Positions 28,022-35,610 of a stretch of DNA of 64,000 nucleotides are shown piece by piece. Under the pieces are notes generated by a model that saw only the letters and a program-made list of their open reading frames with translations, was not told the DNA's origin and did not search any database. Position 1 is the first letter of the stretch; the number at the start of each line of letters is the position of its first letter. Source of the stretch: Cellulomonas sp. Root485 (GTDB lineage Bacteria > Actinomycetota > Actinomycetes > Actinomycetales > Cellulomonadaceae); assembly GCF_001426705.1 (NCBI RefSeq), contig NZ_LMFC01000002.1:1015905-1079904 (forward strand). Reading direction: 5' to 3'. The position numbers and the translations under genes are program-made.

Positions 28022-30106
28022 TCAGGGCTTCCAGACCTGGATCACGCTCGGTCGCGGTCCGCCCCACCGTCCCCCGGCGAGCGTGCCCGGCGCCACGTAG
28101 TCCGGGAAGTACGAGTGCTGCTGCGCCCACGTGCCGTTCTCGCCGGGGTGCTGCACGGCCACGTAGACCATCCCGTCGGCGTCGCGGACCACGGGCCCGC
28201 ACGTCTCGGACTCGGCGGGGACCGAGAGGAACTGCTGGACGCGACCGCGCTCGGGGCCCTCGAGCGGCACCTTGAACAGGCCGTCGCAGTAGCCGATGAC
28301 GCTCGGGGCGCCGTCGGTCGCGAGCCACATGTTGCCCGTCGAGTCGAACGTGACGTTGTCCGGGCAGGAGATGGGGGAGACCTGGGCGGCGGGGAACCCC
28401 GCGAAGTAGGTCGAGGTGTTCGTCGCCGGGTCGCCGCAGACCAGCAGGATGCTCCAGCCGAACGTGGTCGCCGCGGCGTCGTCGCCCGCCTCGGTGATCT
28501 CGATGACGTGACCGTCCCGGTTGTTGCTGCGCGGGTTCGGCTCGGTCGCGCCCTCCTTGCCGACCTTGCCGCGGTCGGTGTTGTTGGTGCACACGACGTA
28601 GATGCGACCCGTCGTCGGGTGCGGCTCGACGTCCTCGCAGCGGTCCATCTTGGTGGCGCCGACGGCGTCCGCGGCGAGCCGCGTGTTGACCAGGACCTCG
28701 TCGGCGGCGAACCCCGGCACCTGGCTGACACCGTCGATCACGAGCGGGATCCACTCGCCGGTGCCGTCGAAGGCCCCGTCGGACGGGAGCGCCCCGGTCC
28801 CGGTGATCTCCTCGACCGGCGAGTCCCCGGAGAACCGTGCGACGTAGAGGCTGCCGGCGGTGAGCAGCGTCTTGTTGTGCCGGCGGGCACGCAGGCTCGC
28901 GCCCGGGCGGTAGGTGTCCGTCGAGACGAACTTGTACAGGTAGTCGAACCGCTCGTCGTCGCCCATGTACGCCACCGCACGGCCCGTGCGGCCGATGACG
29001 ACGTTGGCGCCCTCGTGCTTGAAGCGGCCGAGCGCGGTGTGCTTGACGGGCGCGCCGTGCGGGTCGAGCGGGTCGACCTCGACGATCCACCCGAACCGGT
29101 TCGGCTCGTTCTCGTACCCGGGCGTCCGAGCGTCGAACCGGGGGTCGACCGACTCCCAGCCGCGGACGGTCGCCTTGTCCGCGAGGCCGTAGCGCAGGTC
29201 GGCTCTGCTGGTGCCGGCCGTCCGGAAGTAGCCGTTGAAGTTCTCCTCGCCGGACAGGACCGTCCCCCACGGGGTGGTCCCGCCCGCGCAGTTGCCGAGG
29301 GTGCCCCGCGCGGTCGTGCCCGTCGGGTCCTCGACGGTCGCCAGCAGCGCCGAGCCGGCCGCCGGCCCGCTGAACGTGAACGGGGTGTTCCCCGTGATCC
29401 GCCGGTTCAGGGGAGCGCCCACGGCATACGTCCACGGCTTGCCCTTGCGCGTGCGGTACAGCTGCACGACGGCCATGCCGTGCGCGGCGATCGCGATCCG
29501 ACGCTGCTCGTCGAGCTCCTCCGGCGTCGCGGCCGGCGGGAACATGATGTTCTCGTTCGTGTACTCCTGGTTGGCGACGAGGACCGCGCCGAGGCCGGTC
29601 GGCCCCTCGATGATGTCCAGGTAGTCGTTGTTGTAGCCGAACTGGCGCTCCTGCAGCTGCGCGGTCTGCGCGTTCGGGTCGAACACGTCGCGCTTCGAGA
29701 ACAGCGGGTCGCCCCAGCGGATGATCGGCGACCACGTGTAGCCGTCCGGCACGACGAACGCGTCGACGGAGGCGGCCACCGGCGCGATCGGCGTGAAGCG
29801 GAGCTTCCCCTTGCCCGGTCGTCCCGACGCGGCGGCGGGCTGCGCGTCACCGACGGCCGCGCCGATGACGATCGCACCACCGGCCGCGACCGCGCCCCAC
29901 AGCACCGACCTGCGCGTCAGGCTCGCGCTCGCGATGTCCCGGAAGTACGCGTTGTCGCTGGTGTTCGGCACGGGGTGGAAGCACGCGTCGGCGCACTTCA
30001 GGTGGCAGGTGACCGGGGACCGCTTGCCGGCGGTGTGGCCGGCCATGGGCAGCAGGAGCCGCCGGGACTCGCCGCGCACGGCGTCCCGGTCGTCGGTGGT
30101 CGTCAT
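28022..30106 (-). CDS. phoX: PhoX-family alkaline phosphatase (DUF839), Tat-exported
   Basis: This 694-residue protein is a PhoX-type phosphatase, a calcium/iron beta-propeller enzyme that strips phosphate from organic esters outside the cell. The N-terminus has the family sequence VTCHLKCADACFHPVPNTSDN, then a twin-arginine signal LTRRSVLWGAVAAGG at about 65-80. PhoX motifs follow: ELDEQRRIAIAAHGMAVVQLYR, GNCAGGTTPWGTVLSGEENFNGYF, LGRFKHEGANVV, YMGDDERFDYLYKFVS and CEDVEPHPTTGRIYVVCTNN, which contain many of the expected acidic and Cys metal-site residues. The ATG at 30106 is 9 nt after GGAGG. PHO-box-like repeats at 30173-30194 lie upstream. Confidence 0.93.
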   Translation of the reverse strand: MTTTDDRDAVRGESRRLLLPMAGHTAGKRSPVTCHLKCADACFHPVPNTSDNAYFRDIASASLTRRSVLWGAVAAGGAIVIGAAVGDAQPAAASGRPGKGKLRFTPIAPVAASVDAFVVPDGYTWSPIIRWGDPLFSKRDVFDPNAQTAQLQERQFGYNNDYLDIIEGPTGLGAVLVANQEYTNENIMFPPAATPEELDEQRRIAIAAHGMAVVQLYRTRKGKPWTYAVGAPLNRRITGNTPFTFSGPAAGSALLATVEDPTGTTARGTLGNCAGGTTPWGTVLSGEENFNGYFRTAGTSRADLRYGLADKATVRGWESVDPRFDARTPGYENEPNRFGWIVEVDPLDPHGAPVKHTALGRFKHEGANVVIGRTGRAVAYMGDDERFDYLYKFVSTDTYRPGASLRARRHNKTLLTAGSLYVARFSGDSPVEEITGTGALPSDGAFDGTGEWIPLVIDGVSQVPGFAADEVLVNTRLAADAVGATKMDRCEDVEPHPTTGRIYVVCTNNTDRGKVGKEGATEPNPRSNNRDGHVIEITEAGDDAAATTFGWSILLVCGDPATNTSTYFAGFPAAQVSPISCPDNVTFDSTGNMWLATDGAPSVIGYCDGLFKVPLEGPERGRVQQFLSVPAESETCGPVVRDADGMVYVAVQHPGENGTWAQQHSYFPDYVAPGTLAGGRWGGPRPSVIQVWKP

Positions 30107-30172
30107 GGGGAAAGCCTCCGTCGCGAGTGGGTGCTCCCACGGTGCCAATCGCCCCCGTGCGACAGAACGGAC

Positions 30173-30194
30173 ACAGGGTGACGACCGCGTGAAC
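30173..30194 (-). promoter_or_regulatory. PHO-box-like direct repeat upstream of phoX
   Basis: On the minus strand, GTTCACGCGGT (30194-30184) is followed directly by CGTCACCCTGT (30183-30173). These are two 11-bp units with TCAC in register, the form of actinobacterial PhoP sites, about 67 bp upstream of the phoX start. Confidence 0.6.
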
Positions 30195-30229
30195 GATCTC
30201 GACAGGTTGCCGACGGGCAGCCGCCCGGG

Positions 30230-30251
30230 AGTCACGGGCCGTTCATCCGCG
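30230..30251 (+). promoter_or_regulatory. PHO-box-like direct repeat facing the small gene
   Basis: AGTCACGGGCC (30230-30240) is followed by GTTCATCCGCG (30241-30251), two 11-bp units with TCA(C/T) in register, 42 bp before the GTG of the 89-aa protein. It is less certain than the phoX site. Confidence 0.45.
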
Positions 30252-30292
30252 CCCACCACGATGGGCGCACCACCGTCGTGAAGGAGCCTGCC

Positions 30293-30562
30293 GTGCGAGT
30301 CGAACGTGGTCGGACGCCCTGGTCGTCGACCGTCGTGACCGAACCCGTCTACGTCGTCGAGTTCTGGACGAGCGGCGGCGAGAGCGAGTTCTGGCGGGTG
30401 CTCGACGCCGAGGACGTCGACGACGTCATGGACTGGGCGCGCAGCCGGCAGGTCGGTCGCGTCCTGTCGGTCAGCATCGAGCACCACGACGAGTACGGGA
30501 CGTCCGTGCTTCGGCTGCTCGGGGAGCCGCGCGCGCCCCGCCGGGTGATGCGCTCGGCGTGA
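30293..30562 (+). CDS. Hypothetical 89-aa protein divergent from phoX
   Basis: This small acidic/basic mixed protein of 89 residues is not recognised. It has an alpha/beta pattern: YVVEFWTSGGESEFWRVLDAEDVDDVMDWARS, then a strand RVLSVSIEHHD and a C-terminal basic tail. The GTG at 30293 was chosen because AAGGAG lies 6 nt upstream; GTG 30278 lacks this. It shares the intergenic region with phoX, and a second PHO-box-like repeat points at it, so it may be co-induced by phosphate starvation. No membrane segment or signal peptide is present. Confidence 0.6.
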   Translation: MRVERGRTPWSSTVVTEPVYVVEFWTSGGESEFWRVLDAEDVDDVMDWARSRQVGRVLSVSIEHHDEYGTSVLRLLGEPRAPRRVMRSA

Positions 30563-30660
30563 CCGCTCGTCCAACCAGGACATAGCGGACATCGCCCGAC
30601 CCGCGATACGTTCCGGGTGCCGGCGCTGGTTGGCGCCGACGCCCGACGGGGGGCGACATC

Positions 30661-33546
30661 ATGGCGACGGAGACGAACGACCGCATCGGCGTCGAGCACG
30701 CGGGCGGGCCGCCGGCCTCCGTCCTCGAGATCCGTGTGCACGGCGTGTCGAACACTCCGCCGGCGTCGATGCTCGCCGTGGACAAGGCGGACGTGCGCCG
30801 GAGCGGCGGCGACGACCTCGGGAGCTTCTGGACCCTGACCGAGGCCGCGGAAGGCAAGTACCTGGAGCCCGAGGGGACGGCCGTCGCGCGGACGTACTCC
30901 GCGGTGCCGGCGGGCATCCACCGTGAGGCGTACTCGTGGGGTGGGCTGGCGCGCCTCGCGAAGGTCCCCGGCATCCGTGAGGTGCCGGGGGTCGTGCGCG
31001 GCGTCATCCGCGCGTTCTGGGTGTTCATCATCCCGTTCGGGATGGTCAACGTCGCCCACTGGGCCCGCGACCTCCACGAGCCCGAGTCGGCCGGGCGGCG
31101 CGTCCTGCGGACGGGGAGCGGTGGCCTCGTGCGGCTCGCGGGTCTGGTCCTGACCCTGTTGTGGGTCGCGACCGCCGCGACGGTGACGCTGGGGCTGGTC
31201 GCCGCCCAGTGCTACGTGCCGGACAGCAGCGGCACGTCGACCGTCATCGCGTGCTCGGTCCTGCCGGACGCGCTCGACGGCCTGGCCGGCTGGTCGTCGG
31301 GACAGCGCGCGGCCCTCTTCGCCCTCCTTGCGGCCCTCGCGCTCCTCGTGCTCGGCGCCGTGGCATCGACCGGGATCGTGCGGTACGAGCGTGTCGTCTC
31401 ACCGAAGCGTCAGCAGGAGAACGCGGACGACGATCGACCGCGGGTCATGCCCGCCGCGAAGGATGCGGCGACGAGCTGGCCCTGGCTCGCGCGGACCGGG
31501 TTCTGGGACCACGTCCGGGCGTCGACCTCGATGTGGCTGGATCACCTGGCCGCCGGGCTCTCCCTGCTCACGATCCTGGTGAGCTGGCAGCAGCTGCACC
31601 GCGCGGGGGACCAGTGCCCGAGCGTGGGGAACTACCTGCTCGCCGAGTGCCGGGACCTGTCCGGGACACCGGACGCGGGCAAGTCCTGGTTCACGCTGCT
31701 CGTCCTGGGCTGGGCCCTGCTCGCCGTCGTCGCCGTCCGGATCGGCTTCCTCCAGGTCGAGCCTGGGAGCACGTCGGGGAACGTGCGGTCGGTGATCGAT
31801 GCGGGTCTGCTCGCCGCCACGGTCGCCCTCTTCGTCTGGGTCGAGGTCGAGACCGCGACGAGCGTGGAACGGCCGCTCGCGGTCGGTGACCCCGCACGGT
31901 TCGCCGGCCTCGAGGTCGTCCCGGCGGTCCTCATCGCCACGCTGGTGCTCCTCTGCGTCGCCGCCGTCGGCCTGCGAGGGCACCTGCCCGCGATCGTGTG
32001 GGCGCCGCTCGTCCTGGCCGGGATCGGCGGCGCGGTCATGACCCTCGTCGAGCGCGATGCCCAGGACGCGGACGGCGTCCGCCTGTGGGCGACGGTGACG
32101 GCGGGGGTGCTCGTCGTCCTGGGCGTCGCGGCCGTCACCGCGAACCTCCGTGCGGCCGGTCGCGCGCACCAGGGGTGGGGTGGTCGTGGTCCCGCGGTCT
32201 TCCTCGCGCTGGCGTCCGGGTTCGGCATGGTGCTGACCGGCGCCACGGTCGCGGGGGTGGTCTGGTGGCTCGAGCAGTCGCAGGTCCCGTCAGGGGTGAG
32301 CCGCTCGACGGCCGAGAGCGTGGACGCGGCCGACGCCTGGCCGCAGCCGGTGGTGACCTCGGCCGACGGGGCGCTGGACCTGTGGACGCCTGAGGGCTAC
32401 CGCGAGTTCGCCGCGATGAGCCTGCTGGTGATCCTGGCCCTGGTGCTCGCCGTCGTCGTCCTCGTCGGCCGGACCTTCCTGTTCAGGACGGCGATCTCCG
32501 ACGTGCCGTTCGACCCCACCCCGCCGGCCGCCGTCGGTGACGCCCGGCGTGCGGCCAAGATCGCCGCGACCCGGCGGCTCGCCACCCTGGCGCACCGGGC
32601 CGAACGGATCGTCGGGTGGCTCGCCGCCATGTTCTGGCTCGCGCTCGTCGCCACGCTCCTGGCGCGACCGGCTGGCGCGCCCGAGTCCTCCGGCGCGGTG
32701 CCGAGCGTCGTCCCGCTCTGGACCTGGCTGGACGACTGGGGTACCGGTGCGATCCTGGTCGCGGTCGGGCTGCTCGTGGCCAGCGTCGTGGTCGCGGGGT
32801 CCAGGAAGTCGCTCGTCCGCCCCTGGGGTCTGCTCTGGGACCTGATGTGCTTCCTCCCGCGCGTGGCGCACCCGTTCGGCCCGCCGTGCTACGCCGAGCG
32901 CGCCGTCCCCGAGCTGCGGGGTCGGATCGACGAGTGGCTCGGCGACGTCGAGCCGCCGGGCGACCCCGGTCGGCGGGTGGTGATGTCGGCGCACAGCCTG
33001 GGCGCGGTCGTCGTGGTCGCGGCACTGCTCGCCCGGTGGGACACCGAGACCGCGAGCACCGCGAGCGGGAACATCGCGTTCCTGTCGTTCGGGACGCAGC
33101 TGCGGTCCTACTTCGGGCGGTTCTTCCCCGAGCTGCTCGGCCCCGCCGTCCTGGGTACCAGCCCGACGCCCGGGGCCCGGGTCTGGGCCGGCGACCCGTG
33201 GAAGCGGGAGACGGACGGCGCCGTCGTCCCCGAGTTCGGCGCGTGGACGCTGGCCGGCTCCCTCACGCCCGCGGTCGACCTCACCGCGGGCCGTCGGAAC
33301 CGGACACGGTGGCGCAGCCTCTGGCGCCGGACGGACTACCTCGGTTTCCCGGTGAACGGGTACTTCGTCGGAGCGGACGAGGTGCCCGACGGCGTGGCGA
33401 TCGACCGGATGGACGCGGAGTGGGACGAGTCCGTCGATCCGGCCAAGGTCGCGACGCACGGCGGCGACCACCGGACGCCGCAGTACCGCACACAGCTCGA
33501 CGCCCTCGTCGGGCTCCTGACGCCGTCGGGCGACGCGCAGGAGTAG
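30661..33546 (+). CDS. Large polytopic membrane protein with lipase-like alpha/beta-hydrolase motifs
   Basis: This 961-residue protein is not assigned to a named family. The N-terminus contains VLEIRVHGVSNTPP, like the oxyanion HG motif opening a lipase fold. About ten or more hydrophobic helices then cover residues about 115-720. The C-terminal third has RRVVMSAHSLGAVVVVAALL, a nucleophile elbow with S779, followed by conserved-looking aromatic and Arg residues (YLGFPVNGYF, THGGDHRTPQYR). The hydrolase thus seems split by a membrane block, so that the N-terminal strand and C-terminal elbow would meet on one face. The ATG at 30661 follows a G-rich site. A membrane lipase/esterase is inferred; substrate and sidedness are unknown. 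Confidence 0.6.
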   Translation: MATETNDRIGVEHAGGPPASVLEIRVHGVSNTPPASMLAVDKADVRRSGGDDLGSFWTLTEAAEGKYLEPEGTAVARTYSAVPAGIHREAYSWGGLARLAKVPGIREVPGVVRGVIRAFWVFIIPFGMVNVAHWARDLHEPESAGRRVLRTGSGGLVRLAGLVLTLLWVATAATVTLGLVAAQCYVPDSSGTSTVIACSVLPDALDGLAGWSSGQRAALFALLAALALLVLGAVASTGIVRYERVVSPKRQQENADDDRPRVMPAAKDAATSWPWLARTGFWDHVRASTSMWLDHLAAGLSLLTILVSWQQLHRAGDQCPSVGNYLLAECRDLSGTPDAGKSWFTLLVLGWALLAVVAVRIGFLQVEPGSTSGNVRSVIDAGLLAATVALFVWVEVETATSVERPLAVGDPARFAGLEVVPAVLIATLVLLCVAAVGLRGHLPAIVWAPLVLAGIGGAVMTLVERDAQDADGVRLWATVTAGVLVVLGVAAVTANLRAAGRAHQGWGGRGPAVFLALASGFGMVLTGATVAGVVWWLEQSQVPSGVSRSTAESVDAADAWPQPVVTSADGALDLWTPEGYREFAAMSLLVILALVLAVVVLVGRTFLFRTAISDVPFDPTPPAAVGDARRAAKIAATRRLATLAHRAERIVGWLAAMFWLALVATLLARPAGAPESSGAVPSVVPLWTWLDDWGTGAILVAVGLLVASVVVAGSRKSLVRPWGLLWDLMCFLPRVAHPFGPPCYAERAVPELRGRIDEWLGDVEPPGDPGRRVVMSAHSLGAVVVVAALLARWDTETASTASGNIAFLSFGTQLRSYFGRFFPELLGPAVLGTSPTPGARVWAGDPWKRETDGAVVPEFGAWTLAGSLTPAVDLTAGRRNRTRWRSLWRRTDYLGFPVNGYFVGADEVPDGVAIDRMDAEWDESVDPAKVATHGGDHRTPQYRTQLDALVGLLTPSGDAQE

Positions 33547-33625
33547 GCGACACCCGCACTTCTCAGCCCGGGACGACGGTGGGCGTGCCAGAGTGGCGTC
33601 GTCAGCTCACGCGAGGGGGTCAGTG

Positions 33626-34087
33626 ATGGAACAACGGCTGAGGGTCCGGCACGTCGGCGCGCTCCTGGTGGCACTGGGGGCGCTGTCGCTGTCCGGCTGC
33701 GCGTCCCCGACCTCCATCGAGGACTTCTCCGGCCTCCCGACGATCCCTGTCGCGGCCGAGGGGGAGGGCGCCGAGCCGGAGCTCGAGCAGGTGGACGTCC
33801 CCGAGGGGGAGACCAGCGTGGTCTACCTCGACTACGGCGACCGGCTGGCCCTGGTGACGTGGGGGAGCTCGACGTGCCCGATCGTCGGGACGGACATCGA
33901 GGTCGTGGAGGACGCGAGCAGCGGGAACTCCGTGCGGATCGAGACGAACGAGATCCCCGCCGACGCCGTCTGCACCTCCGACTTCGTCCCGCACACGACG
34001 ATCTTCGGCACGCCCGAGAACACGACGACGACGAAGCCGCTGAGCGTCGACGTCAACGGCGAGGAGATCGTCGTCCCCGTCAAGTAG
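33626..34087 (+). CDS. Small lipoprotein of unknown function
   Basis: This 153-residue protein begins at the ATG at 33626, preceded by GAGGGGG. It has a type II signal peptide ending in LSGC, so it should be lipidated and exposed outside. The mature part is acidic at first (EGEGAEPELEQVDVPEGE), then beta-rich. Two Cys (STCPIVG and DAVCTSD) may form a disulfide. No family is recognised. It follows the 961-aa membrane protein after 79 bp on the same strand and could be its extracytoplasmic partner, though this is only positional. Confidence 0.65.
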   Translation: MEQRLRVRHVGALLVALGALSLSGCASPTSIEDFSGLPTIPVAAEGEGAEPELEQVDVPEGETSVVYLDYGDRLALVTWGSSTCPIVGTDIEVVEDASSGNSVRIETNEIPADAVCTSDFVPHTTIFGTPENTTTTKPLSVDVNGEEIVVPVK

Positions 34088-34174
34088 CCGCGGGCCGCTC
34101 ACCGGTCGCCGCTCCTCGGACCCTCGTCCTGGGTGATCCCCGTGAACACCCGGAGTGCAGCCTGCTGACGGAGG
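34088..34174. other. Gap between convergent genes
   Basis: These 87 bases separate the convergent lipoprotein and GH43 genes. No strong hairpin or short gene was seen. Confidence 0.4.
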
Positions 34175-35467
34175 TCACACCACGGTGCGGGACCACAGCT
34201 GGTTGTTGCCGCCGGTGCAGTCCCAGAGGTTCAGGACGGTGCCGTTGGCGGTCGACCAGCCGGGCACGTCCAGGCACCTGCCAGAGCGTCGCTCGACGAT
34301 CCGCACGTACCCGCTGCCGGCGCTCTGCAGCGTGAACTGCTGGTTGGTCCCGCCGTTGCAGTCCCACTGCTGCACGTAGGCGCCGTTGGCGGTGCCGGAC
34401 CCGTCCAGGCACCTGCCGGAGTGGGCCGACCGGATACGCACGTAGCCGCTGCCGACGTCCTCGACGGTCCACCGCTGCCACGCCCCGCCGTTCCACGCGT
34501 ACTGACCCACCCGCGCGCCGTTCGACGTGTTCGGGTTCTGCACGTCGAGCACCAGCCCGCTGTGCCGGTTGGTGATCCGCTCGGTGCCGCTGCCGGCGTA
34601 GCCGGTGTCGAGGATGACCGTGCCGTGCCGGCAGCCCGAGCACCCGACCTGGGACAGCCCGCTCCACGACGTGAGGTTGGTGCTGGTCGACGTCCACATG
34701 CCGCCGCTGGGGTAGCGGTCGATGTAGGCGCGGTAGGTGCCGTCCGACTGGAGCACGACCGACGGGCCCTCGTGGTACTGCTGCCAGAGGGTGCCCTGGT
34801 TGGTCCAGCTGGTGAGGTTGGTCGAGGTCCAGCGCTCGATCCACTTGGTCGACTCGTTCTTGACGAACGCGTGGTACGTCGAGCCGCTCTTCACGATGTA
34901 CGTGTCGATGTGGTTCGCCGGGATGCCCAGGGCGGTCGGGCCGCTCCACGACGACAGCCCGCTGTTCTGCGCGGTGTAGACGTACGGCGTGAACTGGTAG
35001 CCGGACGTGCCGAGGCTGACGACGACGCGCACGGTGCTGCCGTCGACGAAGAACTCCGGCGCCCAGGTGTAGGCCGTGCCGCTGATCCCGGCGGCGACGG
35101 TGGTGACGTGCGTCCAGTCCCGCAGGTTGGTGCTGCGGGCGATGTTGAAGGTCGTCGACTGCGTCGTCCAGGACTGGACGGTGTACGCGATGTAGTAGGT
35201 GCCGTCGCGCTTGATGATGCTCGGGTCCCGGAGCGCACCGGACGGACCCCGGTAGTTGGTGTCGGCGAGCGCCGAGAAGGTCGTCGCGTCCGACGACGTG
35301 TAGACCCACAGCTCCTGGTCGGCGGCGGCGTCGCCCTTGAACGTCGTGTAGATGTACGCCGTGGCGGCCTGCGCCGGGGGCGCGGTCGCGACGGCCACCG
35401 CCGCGACCAGGGCGAGCGCGAGCGCCGCGAGGACGGCCCAGAGGCGCCGGGAGAGTGGCTGCGTCAT
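34175..35467 (-). CDS. Secreted GH43-type glycosidase with C-terminal ricin-B (CBM13) lectin domain
   Basis: This 430-residue secreted enzyme has a signal peptide (1-35, ending PAQA), a five-bladed propeller of GH43 type (about 36-300) and a ricin-B trefoil lectin domain (about 305-430) with repeated QxW-type motifs (AWQRWTV, NQQFTL, NQLWSR). Catalytic candidates are D81 (ALRDPSII), the Asp of NHIDTYIV and the Glu of QYHEGPSV; TWAPEFF is a typical GH43 signature. GH43 members are arabinofuranosidases, xylosidases or galactanases; the exact activity cannot be told. AAAGGAG lies 7 nt before the ATG. A LacI-like operator at 35500-35519 links it to the xylanase. Confidence 0.85.
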   Translation of the reverse strand: MTQPLSRRLWAVLAALALALVAAVAVATAPPAQAATAYIYTTFKGDAAADQELWVYTSSDATTFSALADTNYRGPSGALRDPSIIKRDGTYYIAYTVQSWTTQSTTFNIARSTNLRDWTHVTTVAAGISGTAYTWAPEFFVDGSTVRVVVSLGTSGYQFTPYVYTAQNSGLSSWSGPTALGIPANHIDTYIVKSGSTYHAFVKNESTKWIERWTSTNLTSWTNQGTLWQQYHEGPSVVLQSDGTYRAYIDRYPSGGMWTSTSTNLTSWSGLSQVGCSGCRHGTVILDTGYAGSGTERITNRHSGLVLDVQNPNTSNGARVGQYAWNGGAWQRWTVEDVGSGYVRIRSAHSGRCLDGSGTANGAYVQQWDCNGGTNQQFTLQSAGSGYVRIVERRSGRCLDVPGWSTANGTVLNLWDCTGGNNQLWSRTVV

Positions 35468-35499
35468 GCGGGACTCCTTTGTCCGCCGTGCCGGTGCGG

Positions 35500-35519
35500 A
35501 CATGTTAGCGCTCACATGT
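35500..35519. promoter_or_regulatory. LacI-family operator upstream of the GH43 gene
   Basis: ACATGTTAGCGCTCACATGT is a 20-bp palindrome with one mismatched pair. Its core, TGTTAGCGCTCACA (35503-35516), is 33 bp before the GH43 start. It resembles the xylanase site TGTGAACGCTCACA and known glycan-utilisation operators in actinobacteria. Confidence 0.65.
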
Positions 35520-35610
35520 CCCAAGTCAACGGCCCAGTGACTCGGAGCGCCCGCACATCGGATCGGGGCATTTCCCCCACACCGGGCCGGACTGCTCCTA
35601 CGCTGCGAAG

